Of a stretch of DNA of 64,000 nt, positions 40,101 to 52,100 are shown piece by piece. The stretch's first letter is position 1, and each line of letters opens with the position of its first letter. Both the position numbers and the translations under genes were made by a program. The notes below the pieces were generated by a model that saw nothing but the letters and a program-made list of their open reading frames with translations, was not told the origin of the DNA and did not search any database. The DNA comes from Phalacrocorax aristotelis (lineage: Eukaryota > Chordata > Aves > Suliformes > Phalacrocoracidae), in assembly GCF_949628215.1 (NCBI RefSeq), contig NC_134276.1, positions 129,270,125-129,334,124 on the forward strand, written 5' to 3'.

Positions 40101-43100
40101 TGATTTAATAATAGGTGTTATATGATCATATGCATGTATAATGTACTAACCAAAAAGGAGGTGGCTTAAGGGAATTAAATCAATTTCTCATAACTGTCAG
40201 AAGAAGCAGGATACCAGTTCCCTGTGTCCCCTTTGGAAGTCCCCGCTTTAAATAGAAAGAAACTGCTGCTCCTGGTGCCACTTTCCTTCTGTCCATATTG
40301 CTGCATGTTTCCATTCCTTCACACACCCATTCTGACTCCTCCTTCCTTCTCTCCTCTTCCAGAGCAAGAGCCCTCTTACCTCCCTGTCTTGCTCTCCAAG
40401 GGGCTTTCTATCCCTGTAGTTCTGCTTTTCCTTCAGATCAATACTCAGAAAAGTGGAAATCAGTCCTACAGAGAGGATTAATCTCTTGGGGATAGGAATG
40501 TTCTCTTCAAGTGGGAAAAAAAAAGACACTCTAGAGGGGCGATATACCCTTTTGTCTTAAGCTGGTTATCCTCTTGCAAGTGTTCTGTTAGGTGGCTCCT
40601 TTTTGCTTTAATATATCAAGTGCAAATAAATATCTTTGCTCTGCTGCTTTATGGGTCAGTAGATTAATGAGCCTCCTGCTGCAGAGGCTATAATCTCTCA
40701 GAACCAGGCAGTAGAGGGGCCATATATTAACAGATAGAAAGATCAATAGATAATTACTTATGCTGGGCAGCAGTGCCAACAACTGCAGCAATCACAGCTG
40801 AGATCGGACTCTTCTCCTGGCATAGGCATAGGTGGCATCAGTGCCACAATGTAAATATCTCTCCTTGTCATGAGTGAAAATTCACCTTACTGCTTGGCTG
40901 AGTGTAGAGGAACCTGGAGAACCATGAAGCTGAGCAGGTCAATGCCACCAGGCACGCGCCACCAGGCACGCCGTGGACCAGCTGCTAGCAGGTAGAACTC
41001 ATAGGAGAGCTGCTCCTCATTCAGCCCATGTTTAGCCAAATCCTGAGCTGACACAAGGTTGCAAAGACAATCAATTCCTCCTGCAGGGCTGCGAGGTTCT
41101 GCCCCAAAGGAGGGATGAGGACTAGTGGAGCTATGAACCCCCCCAGCTGCAATTCTTCTCAGGAGCAGCTGTGGGTTTTTTTGAGAAGGGCACACAATTT
41201 TCTCTCAGTGGCTATAGATTCATGTGTGCAGGTGTGGGGGTATCACACTAACAAAAGTCTCATTCCCGATCATGCTGGGGAACCTGCAGTTTTTTGTTTG
41301 CCCTTTACACTCCTCTTCACACTTACTTGCTGTCAGGGAGGTCAACAACTGTGTGGAAGAGGGACCCAGTTACAGGAACAATTTCAGGCAAGCTGTTCTC
41401 TCTTCTCTCCTTCCTAGCAGGGTGGGAGGCAGACAGACTCCGTGCCTGTGCTTCTTCCAGGCTCACCAGTTTCATCGGCAGGGAGGCTGAGGGAAGGGTC
41501 AGACTTTTCACTACTGATGCAGTCTCTGAAAAACAAGAAAATACATTCCCTCCTGGGGTGAGAAGAGATGAGAGCAAGAGCTTCATGTCTTCATTTGACT
41601 GGAACATCTCCTGTGGAGGGGGGGGGAAAGGATCAGCACGTGCAGGGAGAGAGGCTTTTTGTCAGATAAGTCTTCCATCTCCCCAGCAACCTTATCCATC
41701 TGAACGCATTCCCAGCAGGGGCTACGCTCGCCACCCAAAGGCTGCATTGTACAGACTTGCTGCCTCTGCTGTAGATGCTTCAGTGTGAAGGAGGTGCCTC
41801 TGAAAACTACCAGGATTCACACATTCTCCATTCTCCTGCCTCCTTCCCTCAGTCCCTTCCCAGATTTTGGAGCAGTTCTGTCCCAGATCCAAACCTGGTA
41901 CCTAATTCATTCTCTCACTTCTACATGTTTCTCCTTGTCTTGTTCCAGGAAAGCGGATTGTTCTAAAAACCAACACCACCTTTACCCTCCTAGTTCATTT
42001 CAGGGCTATGGGAAGGAGTGTGACCAACAGCCCTGGAAACCGAAAGTCTCCGTTTACATGGGCAGTGGCAAAGCCAGCTTCCCATATGCCACCCCACCAA
42101 TAGCCCTGTCCTAAACAGTCCTCCTTGACGTGCAAGAAGGCAGTGCAGTCTCTGTAGTCCATTGGGTACTTACTCCTTCTGCTGAAGCAGGGTGCAATCT
42201 CCTGCCTATGCAGAGGGGCTGGGGGAAGGGGCACTTTCCCACTAAGAAATCAACTGGGACCATCAGCATGTTCCTTTCCTGACTCCATACAACTTTTGAA
42301 GGCCAGCAGTGTTCAGCACTTACGAAACTTGGGTCAGCTTTGGGCCAGTGACCTGCAGTACAACCATAAGCCTTGGAATTTATTAGAGTTTTGCTGCAAT
42401 GCTTAAGGCAGTACAGGATCAGTTTCTTTCTCCATGCCTTCTGCCAGGGCATAAACAAGGCCATTGGAATGGCACCTGCACCAGCAGAGCAGGGATGATA
42501 CAGGTGGAGCAGGACACTGCACTGGAACTGCAGGCTCCAAGGACAGACTAGCAGGGAATGCCACATGTTAAGGGAAAGGTGAATGGGACAAGCTGCCACG
42601 GGGCTGGAAAGCAGAACATTTACTCCCTCGTTTCTGCAGGTATTAGGAGTCTTCCCAGTGTGTAAAACAAAACAATGCATATTTCTGAAATTTTGTGAGG
42701 TCAATGTGGATCCAAGCCCTCTCACTTCCCAGGCTTGACAACAAACCTGTCACTAAATAACAAAAATCAGCATCTCCCAAGATGTTTCAGGGAAAAAAGA
42801 AAAAAAAACCACACACACACACAAAAAAACCCCAACACCCAACTCTTTTTGTAAAACATCCCCAAGTAGAAGACATAAGTTTTTAGAACACATGCTTAGG
42901 TCTTATCTTAGGAGTGTGGCCTCTGACTTGGGTGGATGTGGTGGCTGCAGGGCAGGTATCATCGGTATGAGGAATTATAACTGGGGGAGCCTGAGAGAAG
43001 AATTAAGACTGTGGCTGATGGGCTTAGAGAGAAAGTTTAGGCCAGGACTGAGAAGTAATCAGGTGGCCTTCCTTTTGTGGAAAGGGTTAAACCAAGTGAG

Positions 43101-46100
43101 ATCATGCAAAAGATGAGCCATAGGGAAATCTCAGAGTACACTGAAGGAGGCTGTTATTCAGAAGAAGATGTTGGAGATGGGGATGAAGAGGACAAGAGTA
43201 ACGAGGGATTGGGCTCAAGGTGTGTTTGGGGGAGTCTGTGAGCATGGTACGGGTTGATGTTCTTGAAATATTAGTAGAAGGGGATACAGTTAGAGCTGGA
43301 GTACATGGCAAGTGACACGTAGAATGGGTTCAGGAAGGTTTTTACCAATGTTCTCTGTGCAGCTGGCTTTTCTGTTGTTGTTGAAGATCTGATCCACATG
43401 ATTCAGGATGAACTCGATCACCAGCTGCTGCACTCGCACCTCCAGGAAAGCTGCATCCCCATTGCAACCAACTGCCTCAATCTCCTTTGACCTGCACCAG
43501 GAAAGAGATGTACTGGTAGCCAGCATTGCCACACACAGCCCCTGGGAAGGAGAGATCAGCTTTCTTCCTGCAAGACTTGGAACAGGGATCTTTACCCTAC
43601 TCTTGCTGCACCCCTTGCTCTCCTTCCCTCACAGACCCTCATCCTGTCTGCCTTTTCACTCTTTTAAAAATTTTCTGTGTTTTCCCTGTCACCTCTGCTG
43701 CTTTCTTCCCTGCCTGTGTTATTTTCCCCACTTCACTTTTATATTCTTCAGCAGTAGATAAAACTATGACTCTCAAACTCCACTCTTCTCCCTCGAAGTT
43801 GGGCCTGAAAGACAATAGAGGAGCCTTCGAACACTGCTTCCAGATCTCTACTCAGTGCTTCAATCATGTCTCAATGAAATCCCTTAGAACCCTGCTCAGG
43901 TCTTCCCCACACCAATTTTTTAAAATGCTTTGCTCTGTGCCCCAGTAGTTTCTTCTCTGCCCCCCTGCACTCCCACATTCTCACTCTTGCTCTCAGCAAA
44001 GAAACATTCCTTATCTTGACATGCCAAAGTGTTGCTGAAGAAATTATCTCTGGGCAATGGATCCTTTGTAAAGTTAATGACTGCTGTGTTAGATAATAGC
44101 TTGGGGCATTGCCAAGAGGATAACCCTGTAAGGAGACTGCAGTTGCATTTCTTGCTCCTTTCTTTTCCTCCCTAGGACTTGCACTTACAAAAGATTGCAA
44201 AAGGAAACAGACTTCAGGTTTTTTGACAAGGACAGATGCTAGAATGAAAATGTCTCAGTAGTAAAGGTCCACTTTGTGATGTTCAATAGAGTTAACGTTT
44301 GATTCATTTTCAGAACCTGCTCTGCCTGTTTTGTGATTTAAATGGGTGAGATAATTCTTTAGCAAATGCTTTTCAGGCCTATACCTCGCTAGCCAATGTC
44401 CCCCCCTGCTGTCCTCTGCCAGCCCAGGGCTCCCCCCACCAGCTCTGTCAGTGCCCCTCTCCTGCCCAGCTGCAGTCCTGGACTCTCACTGCATAGTTCG
44501 TTCCTCTCAATACACGAGTATGGGATGGACAGGGAAAGGAATTTCATCAAGATACAAAGTAAGTATTTCAGGATTTTTCTTCCAGATACTATTTGTTCTT
44601 GTTCTGCTTAGCTTTACAATGTATCAGCCAAACCTCTGCCTGCATCTTATCTGGGCCTCTTCTCAGCAGAGTGCTAGGCCTAACAAACATGACAAACTAG
44701 CTGGTGGTCTTGAGATCTGGTAATAGCTGCCATATTAAGCCCACCAAATTCATCCCACTTACCCTCATGCAGGTCTGGGCACAGGCCTGTAGTATTATTG
44801 CCCTGTTGCCCTCCCTTCCAAGCCTTGCTGTCTCTCACCGCCCCACTGCAGAAGCACTGGCACTGTCAGAAATGTCATTTCTGTTCCACAGTGAAAAGCT
44901 AACTCCTCATTTTTAAATCAATGTGCTCAACTTACAAATAACAGCTTTTTTTTTTCTCTCTCTTTTTTTTTTTTTCTATAGGAAACACAGAAAACCACAA
45001 GCTTCCTTGGATGCTGGCAGTAAGACTTCAGTTTATTCAACCTCTAAGAATTTTTCCTCCTTTTAAAAGCTGTTCACTCCGCTCTACTGTTCCCTTTAGT
45101 TGTTCTGCTTTTCCCTGTTTTTGCATTTTCATCAGGGATGGGTCGCCAGGGTCAGGTGCTGGTGCTCCCCTTGGAGCTCAGCATTGGTCTCTGGATTAGG
45201 GGATTCTCTACTGTACCTGAGAAGATTGGGAGCCCACACCAAGGCCAGGTTTCTTGTGTGCATGTTGGTCATGTTGCTGAAGGAGGCCAGGTGAGTCAAG
45301 TGCTTGATCAGGTATTCCAGCGTTCTGCAGTGGTTTCATATGAAGAGAGAAAAAAGTGTCAAGTGACCGATACCTGCCCACTGGGACAGCAAGGCTCAGA
45401 CTCAGCCCTGGCCTCAGAGTTGTCCCCTCTTCAAGGAAGGCAGCAACTGCAATGGCACAACAGGGCCCATAGGACGGGGGGTTACGGCACCAGCATTTAT
45501 GCGGGATGGCAGTGAACACCTGAACAGCTGTGCTCTAGGGTGGCCAAGGATGGGGCAGGACACAAACAATCCTTAGCGTGATGGGTGCAAGGAAGATGGC
45601 AGATGGATGGGAGAAGGAGGGGGATGCTGCAAAGGCTGAAGGCTTAGCTCTTGCTGAAGTGCCTCCAGCAGATCATGTTCTCCTCACCACAGCCAGGACA
45701 CTGGCCAAGGATGCCATGAGGGTCGTACCTGGGGAAGGAGGATGATAGACTGTGGCAGGAAGAGCTTGTTCAATCTCTGAAACTAGTTTGTTCAATGATA
45801 CTTGAATGCAGCTAAACTGTTGTCAGATTTGGAAATGGTGAGTCAGCTTTTGGGAATTAACTTCTGGAAATTAACTCCAGTGCTGTTTCAGGCAATATTC
45901 CGTGATGGTGAGGGTCACCGCACTGTTCCTTATCACCTCACTGGACACCTTCTCACCTGTAATGCGATGGGGGGAGCTCCTGGATGACATTTTGAATTCG
46001 TGCCAACTGCTCATCCTCGGGGAAGCGTGACACTGCTTCCTGTGGAGACACAAGGAAACAGTCCACCCTGGCAATGGACTCAGGGGATAAGGAAGAGGGG

Positions 46101-49100
46101 TAAGAAGGGTCACACGTGACAGCCTGTCTCAGAGGGAATGCTCTCTTGTTACCTTACAGAGCTATTGGTGGAAGAAGTTGCTTTGTGTTCCCAGCACAGC
46201 AGAGATTCGCTGCACTGTTATTTTAAGTCTCAGTGCATCCTTCCCACCCATTGGGACAGGGTGGTCAATGTTTTGGGGAGAGGGGCATTTAAGGACTGAG
46301 AGTTTCAACTAGGAGTTATGCATATTTTCTTTTTTTGTTGTTGTTCTTTCTCTCTTTTTTAACTTGTGCAGTGATGGGTGGAATAGAAAGAGAGGGAAAG
46401 AGAAAAGTGAAAATAATGAAAAAAATACAGTGACACCCCTCCCGCCAAAACTGTGTTAAAAATAAAAAAGATCTTTCAAGCCCTCTTTTATGAAAACAGC
46501 TGGGATATACATGTTCCATACTCATCAAAATAAGCAATATGTTTTGGCTGTCATATGAAGATAGCTATAGGGAGCAGTTTGTGTGATTTTGCATCTTTTA
46601 TGATGGGAGATGCCTTAGCAAAATCACTGTCCAGGTAGATTAATGAATTCTTATACTCAGTGTTAGACTAGGTTAGACAGGATCAAAATTATACATGTTG
46701 GTCTTGAGCAAGCGTCTACGGACCAAGTGCTTAGAGAGATACGATAAGCTTTTGCCTGCATTCCTAGGGGTTTACTGCATTGGTATTCATCTGTTCAGCT
46801 ATTCCCTTTCAATATTTGTGCTGGGGGAGGACAAACCACCAGCAATTTCAAACAATGCATAACTGTCTGGGAACCTCCTGCCTACCCTACTGCCACTGGA
46901 GTTTGGAAAGATTTCAAAGAAAGATGCTGGGACCCACGCTGCCAGCAGAAGCTTTGCCTACAGACAGACGTCAGCACTGCTAGGAGAGGAAAGGAAGGAA
47001 ATAACCCATCCCAAACCACCCATCGCTTAAACATTACGAACCTGAAATTACCAGCCACAACTAGAGAGGCACCTTCTTGTAGCAGTCACTACAATATCCA
47101 CACTGATGATGCTACCACCTGTGTTCTGGTCACTGTCCTTTTCCCAGAAGACCACTTCTCATGTGTAACCACCAGCAGACCAAACACTGCCAGTTTCAAG
47201 GCCAGGGATGAATATGAATTGTGTTTTATTCCCTAACACTGGGAACTGAGGTCTATGCCCTCTAGTTTGAACACATTCACTGGTGTGATGGCAAAGAAAA
47301 CAAGTGAACACACTAGTTTGGTGTAGATGAGATATGGATGCACTTATTTTGACCAAAATAAATGTAGATTAATCCCTTTGAGTACTTTTTACCCGTAAAT
47401 ACATCTACTTCAAAAAAAAAAAAAGCTTATTACCATTAGCCCTGAAATCCTAAGTATAAGAACTTCATGATCTTCATACAAGGCTTCCAGTTGAATGGCT
47501 TTTTCCAAAGATGAAGAAGGAGAGGAATACAAACTTTAACTGGTGCACCTAAACCACTATATTTCATCTAGGTTATACACTGTATTTTCTCCACCAGTGT
47601 TGATTTTCTTTCCCATATTTAACTTCCAGGTCTCAAAGACCTAACAGTTAGCAAGGGAACACCAGCTTCTCTAAGGTCATGACCCATTCAAATCTCCAAG
47701 CCACATTTCTGACCCATACATCTTGTGCCTTTGAAATATGAGGCCCCCTCCAAAACTCAGGATTACAGCAGCAGGATGCAGAATTCAAAGAAGAACCAAT
47801 AACTCCATTTATTACGTGTCTGTTAATCACTGTATGAATTCACCTCATTTAGGATATTTTTTACTACATTGGTGATTCTGGGAGTGCACAATTCACAAGC
47901 CCTGGTGTTGAGGTTTAACCCCAGCTGTCAGCTATGCATCACACATCCTGCTGGGATGGGGGAGAGAATCAAAAGAGTGAAAAGTGAGAAAACTCATGCT
48001 TTGAGATAAAGGCAGTTTAATAGGTAGAGCAAAAGCTGCGCATGCAAGCAAAAGCAAAGCAAGCAATTTATTCACTACTTCCCCCTGGCAGCCAGGAGTT
48101 CAGCCATCTCCAGGAAAGCAGGGCTCCATCATGCCTAATGGTTACTTGGAAAGACAAAATGACGTAACTCTGAATGTTCCCCCCTCTTTCTTCTTCCTCC
48201 AGATTTATATGCTGAGCATGATGCCATATGGTGTGGAATATCCCTTTGGTCAGTTGGGGTCAGCTGTCCTAGCTGTGTCCCCTCCCAGCTTCTTGTGCTT
48301 CCCCAGCCTGCTCACTGGTGTGGTGGGCTGAGAAGCATGAAAGGCCTTGATGCTGTGTAAGCACCACTCAGCAGTAATGAAAACACCCCTGTATTTTCAA
48401 CACTGTTTCCAGCACAAATCCAAAACACAGCCCCATACTAGCTACTATGAAGAAAATTAGCTCTTCCCCAGCCAAAACCAGCACACCTGGTTAAGAAGTG
48501 GAATGGAGTCCGGGGAGAGAAGGTAGGCTTGGCCTCCTACAGCTAATTTGCTCTGAGGGAGTACTCGGTCCTTCTATGTCCAGGCTAGAACAAGCCAAGC
48601 AGAGTCAACTTATCTATCCTGTGAAACAAGCATCCATCACCAGAATACAAGGTTTCAAACTGAAGAGCATTGAAAGGGCATAATTTTGCAGAAGTTGATA
48701 GCCAGTGAGATCACGACTGGGATGTTACATCCATAAACTTGACATAGTGATATCAAGAGGCCAACCTCTCCCTAGTCATAAAGAATTTATCTTTCCTTAG
48801 CCACAAATGTCTGAATCACTGTGGTGACTCAAAGTGGAGCCTATCCCATCTCAGGGGCAGCACTGACTGGCAATTCAGAGTGTAAGAATTCAAGCAGGCG
48901 AGGCAGAAGGCTGGTTTTTCTGACCAGGGATCTTCTTCGAGAAATAAGGAGAAAAAAAGAAAGTGGAAGCAAGGTCAGGAGACATGGGAGGACTACAGAG
49001 ATGCTGTTCGCCAGTGCACCAAACCTCAATTAGAGTTGAAGTTGGCCGGTACTGTGAGGTACAATAAGAAGGGTTTTTTAAAAATACATTAATGGCAAAA

Positions 49101-52100
49101 GGCAAGCCAGAAATAACATTGGCCCATTGCTTGATGAGAATTGTGTCACCTCACAAATGGGGACATAGACAAGGCAAGAGATATTTAATGCTTTCTTCTC
49201 CTTGGTTTTCAACACCAATGGTGGGCTCTGGGGTACCCAGAGCCCTGGGCTAGAGAACCATGATTGTGGGAATGATAAAGTCCCAATCAACCCTGAACTT
49301 GTGCAGGACTTGCTGCTCCAGCTAGATCCCTATAAGTTGATGGGGCCTGATGGGATTCGTCCGTGGGTACTTAAAGAGCTGGCTGATGTCATAGCGAGAC
49401 CTCTCTCAATGATTTTTCAATGCTCTTGGGAACCTGGAGAGGTCCCAATAGACTGACTAGAAGCTGGCAAATGTTGTCCCAGTCTTCAAGAAGGGCAACA
49501 GGGATGACCCCAGTAACTATAGGCCCATCAGCCTTGCTTCTGTGCCTGGCAAAACTATCGAAAAGATTATTCTGGGAGTTATTGGAAAACACCTGAAAGA
49601 CAATGCAGTAATTGGTCCCAGCCAGCAAGGGTTCACGAGGGGAAAGTCCTGCTTAACAAACTTAATTTCCTTCTATGATGAGGTTACACACCTATCTGAC
49701 CAAGGGAAGCCAGTCGATATAATCTTTTTGGATTTCAGTAAAGCTTTCGATACTGTCTCTCACAGTATCCTCCTGGGCAAAATGTCCAGCATACAGCTGG
49801 ATAAAGACGTAATGCAGTGGGTGAGCAATTGCCTGAAGGGTCGGGCTCAAAGGGTTGTAGTAAATGGGGCTGGTCACTAGTGGGATTCTGCAGGGGTCCC
49901 TCTTAGGGCCAGTACTCTTTAATGTCTTCATAAATTACTTAGATGCAGGACTAGAAGGAATACTAATTAAATTTGCTGATGACACAAATTTTAGAGGAGC
50001 TGTTGACACTCTTGAGGCAGAGAGGCCCTGCAGAGAGATCTGCAGACAACTAGAGAGCTGGGCAATTACCAACCATATGAATTTTAACAAGGGCAAGTGC
50101 CAGATTTTGCATCTGGGGCACGGCAGCCTTTGACATACATACAGACTGCGGAACAAGAGGCTGGAGAGCATCCCCGTGGGGAGGGATCTGGGGGTTCTGG
50201 TCAACATCAAGTTGAACATCAGCCAACAGTGTGCCTTGGACGGTCCAGGGAGATGATTGTCCCACTCTGCTCTGCACTGTTGCAGCCTCGTCTTGAGTAC
50301 TGAGTGCAGTTTGGGGTGCCACAGTACATTAAGGATATAAAGCTACTAGAGAGTGTCCAGAAGAGGGCCACAAAGTTGGTGAAGGGTTTAGAGGGGAAAC
50401 CATATGAGTAACTTGGTTTGTTCAGCCTGGACAAGAGGAGACTAAGTGGACACCTCATCGCAGTCTACAGCTTCCTCACAAGGGGAGGAGGAGGGGCAGG
50501 TGCTGATCTCTTCTCTCTGGACAGAACCCAAGGGAATGACAGGAAGATGTACAAGGGGAGGTTTAGGTTGGATATTAGGAAAAGGCTCTTCACTCAGAGG
50601 GTGGTGGAGCACTGGAACAGGTTCCCCAGGGAGGCAGTCATGGCTCCAAACCTGATAATATTCAAGAAGCGCTTGGACAACGCCCTCAGACACATGGTGT
50701 GCATTTTGGGGTTGTCCTGTGCAGGGACAGGAGGTGGACTCAATGATCTTTGTGGTCCCTTCCAATTCAGGACATTCTGTGATTCATTCTATGATTCTAT
50801 GACTGAGTCAGCCTGGGATTAACACGCATCCTTTACTCCTACCAGTGCTCTTCTGCCGAGGCACAGCTGCCACCACTCCCTGTCCAGACACCCCATGCAT
50901 ACACATGGTCCTTGCAGTTTTTCTGCTCCTTGGGGAACTGGTCTTTTTTCTTTCTTTCCTCCTGGTATCTGACTGTGCTTCCTGTCAGCTGAGTTACCCA
51001 TTATAAATCCCCACTGAGTACACTTACATGAATAATAGATTTTGTGGCTGAGCTAACAAACTAAAAAGCCAGAGTTTTAAAAAAAAATCCCTCTTAGGTC
51101 AATCCAAAATGATAAAGTTTTGGGGAGCTGGAACAAGGTTTTAAAAAACAATTGTTCAAGGCTGACCAAAACATCACACTCAACCAAAAGTCAAAGAAAT
51201 TATCACTTAAATTTGGGGAGGTTTAACCCTTTTCTGAAAGATGTTTTATTTGCAAGTTTGATGTGTTGATTTAATATGGAAACATTTCCTTTAGAAAGTA
51301 TTTGTAAAAGAAACATTTAGACAGTTACAGAAGTGGTTTCCCTTTTGTTTTTGAATAAAACTATTTGCCAAATGTATCTAATGAAAATCTGCACGTCGTC
51401 ATCCCAAAACTGCACTTTTCAGCAAACATTCATCCCTAAAAAAAGCTTCCAACTCAGTCTTCATGTTTCCTTCAGAGCATTTTTCTTTCATAAATCAGTA
51501 CTGATAGCCAGAAAGACACCAGCCAAACAGCTTCAACAAGAATGAGACTCATCAGTTACTGTGAATGGTTGAATAATACCCCATATTTTCAAGGTCCTAT
51601 TCATCCTGATGGTCTCTAGTTTAGAGATCCTATCCTATATCCCTGGGATACCTATATCCTGAGGATATAGGTCAATTTTTCAGATCTGCTCAGAATTTTG
51701 ACTGCAGTTTTGACTATGCATCACCTTGAAACACAGGCCAATGTTACTTAAAATTTGGCACCGAAACAGCAAGATGACTAACTCTATTGCAGATCTGTCA
51801 GGCCGCACAGTGAGCCAGTTCCCACCTCGTGTTCCCCAGCTCAGTTGTAGTCCCTAACAGCTACCTGACTTCTTATAGCAGGTTGCTGCTTGGCTGATCC
51901 CATCTGGCTTCGCCCTACAGCAAACCTCCTGACACAGGTGGGTGTACCTCTTCCCATAGCAGACAACAGGAGTATTTGGAGAACATCTTGTGTGGACCAT
52001 GCAGGTCTCTCTCAGTGCCTCCTGTGCCATAGCAGCATCGCTTGGAAGTGTTTGATTCAGGATAGAGGCAATGCAGACAGCAACACCTGAAGCTAAGGTT

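Larger units (their letters stand above)
47906..48485 (-). mobile_element. Solo LTR of an endogenous retrovirus (580 bp)
   Basis: The element runs from TG to CA and is flanked by perfect CCTGG copies. Read on the minus strand it opens with TGTGCTGGTTTTGGCTGGGG and closes with GGGGTTAAACCTCAACA, which I recall as a bird ERV LTR family. It carries a TATAAA at 48204-48209 and an AATAAA at 48067-48072 in the right order and spacing for U3, R and U5. No internal gag, pol or env sequence lies beside it, so it is a recombined solo LTR. It sits in the same orientation as ARHGAP31. Confidence 0.9.

Noticed and set aside
40887-41195. 102-codon minus-strand frame in ARHGAP31 intron 7
   Set aside because: It looked briefly like a protein fragment ([13 protein letters not shown]), but I recognise no family. 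It also includes a tandem 14-bp duplication, so I treat it as non-coding.
49202-50133. Separate host genes for the plus-strand frames here
   Set aside because: They are pieces of the decayed CR1 reverse transcriptase.
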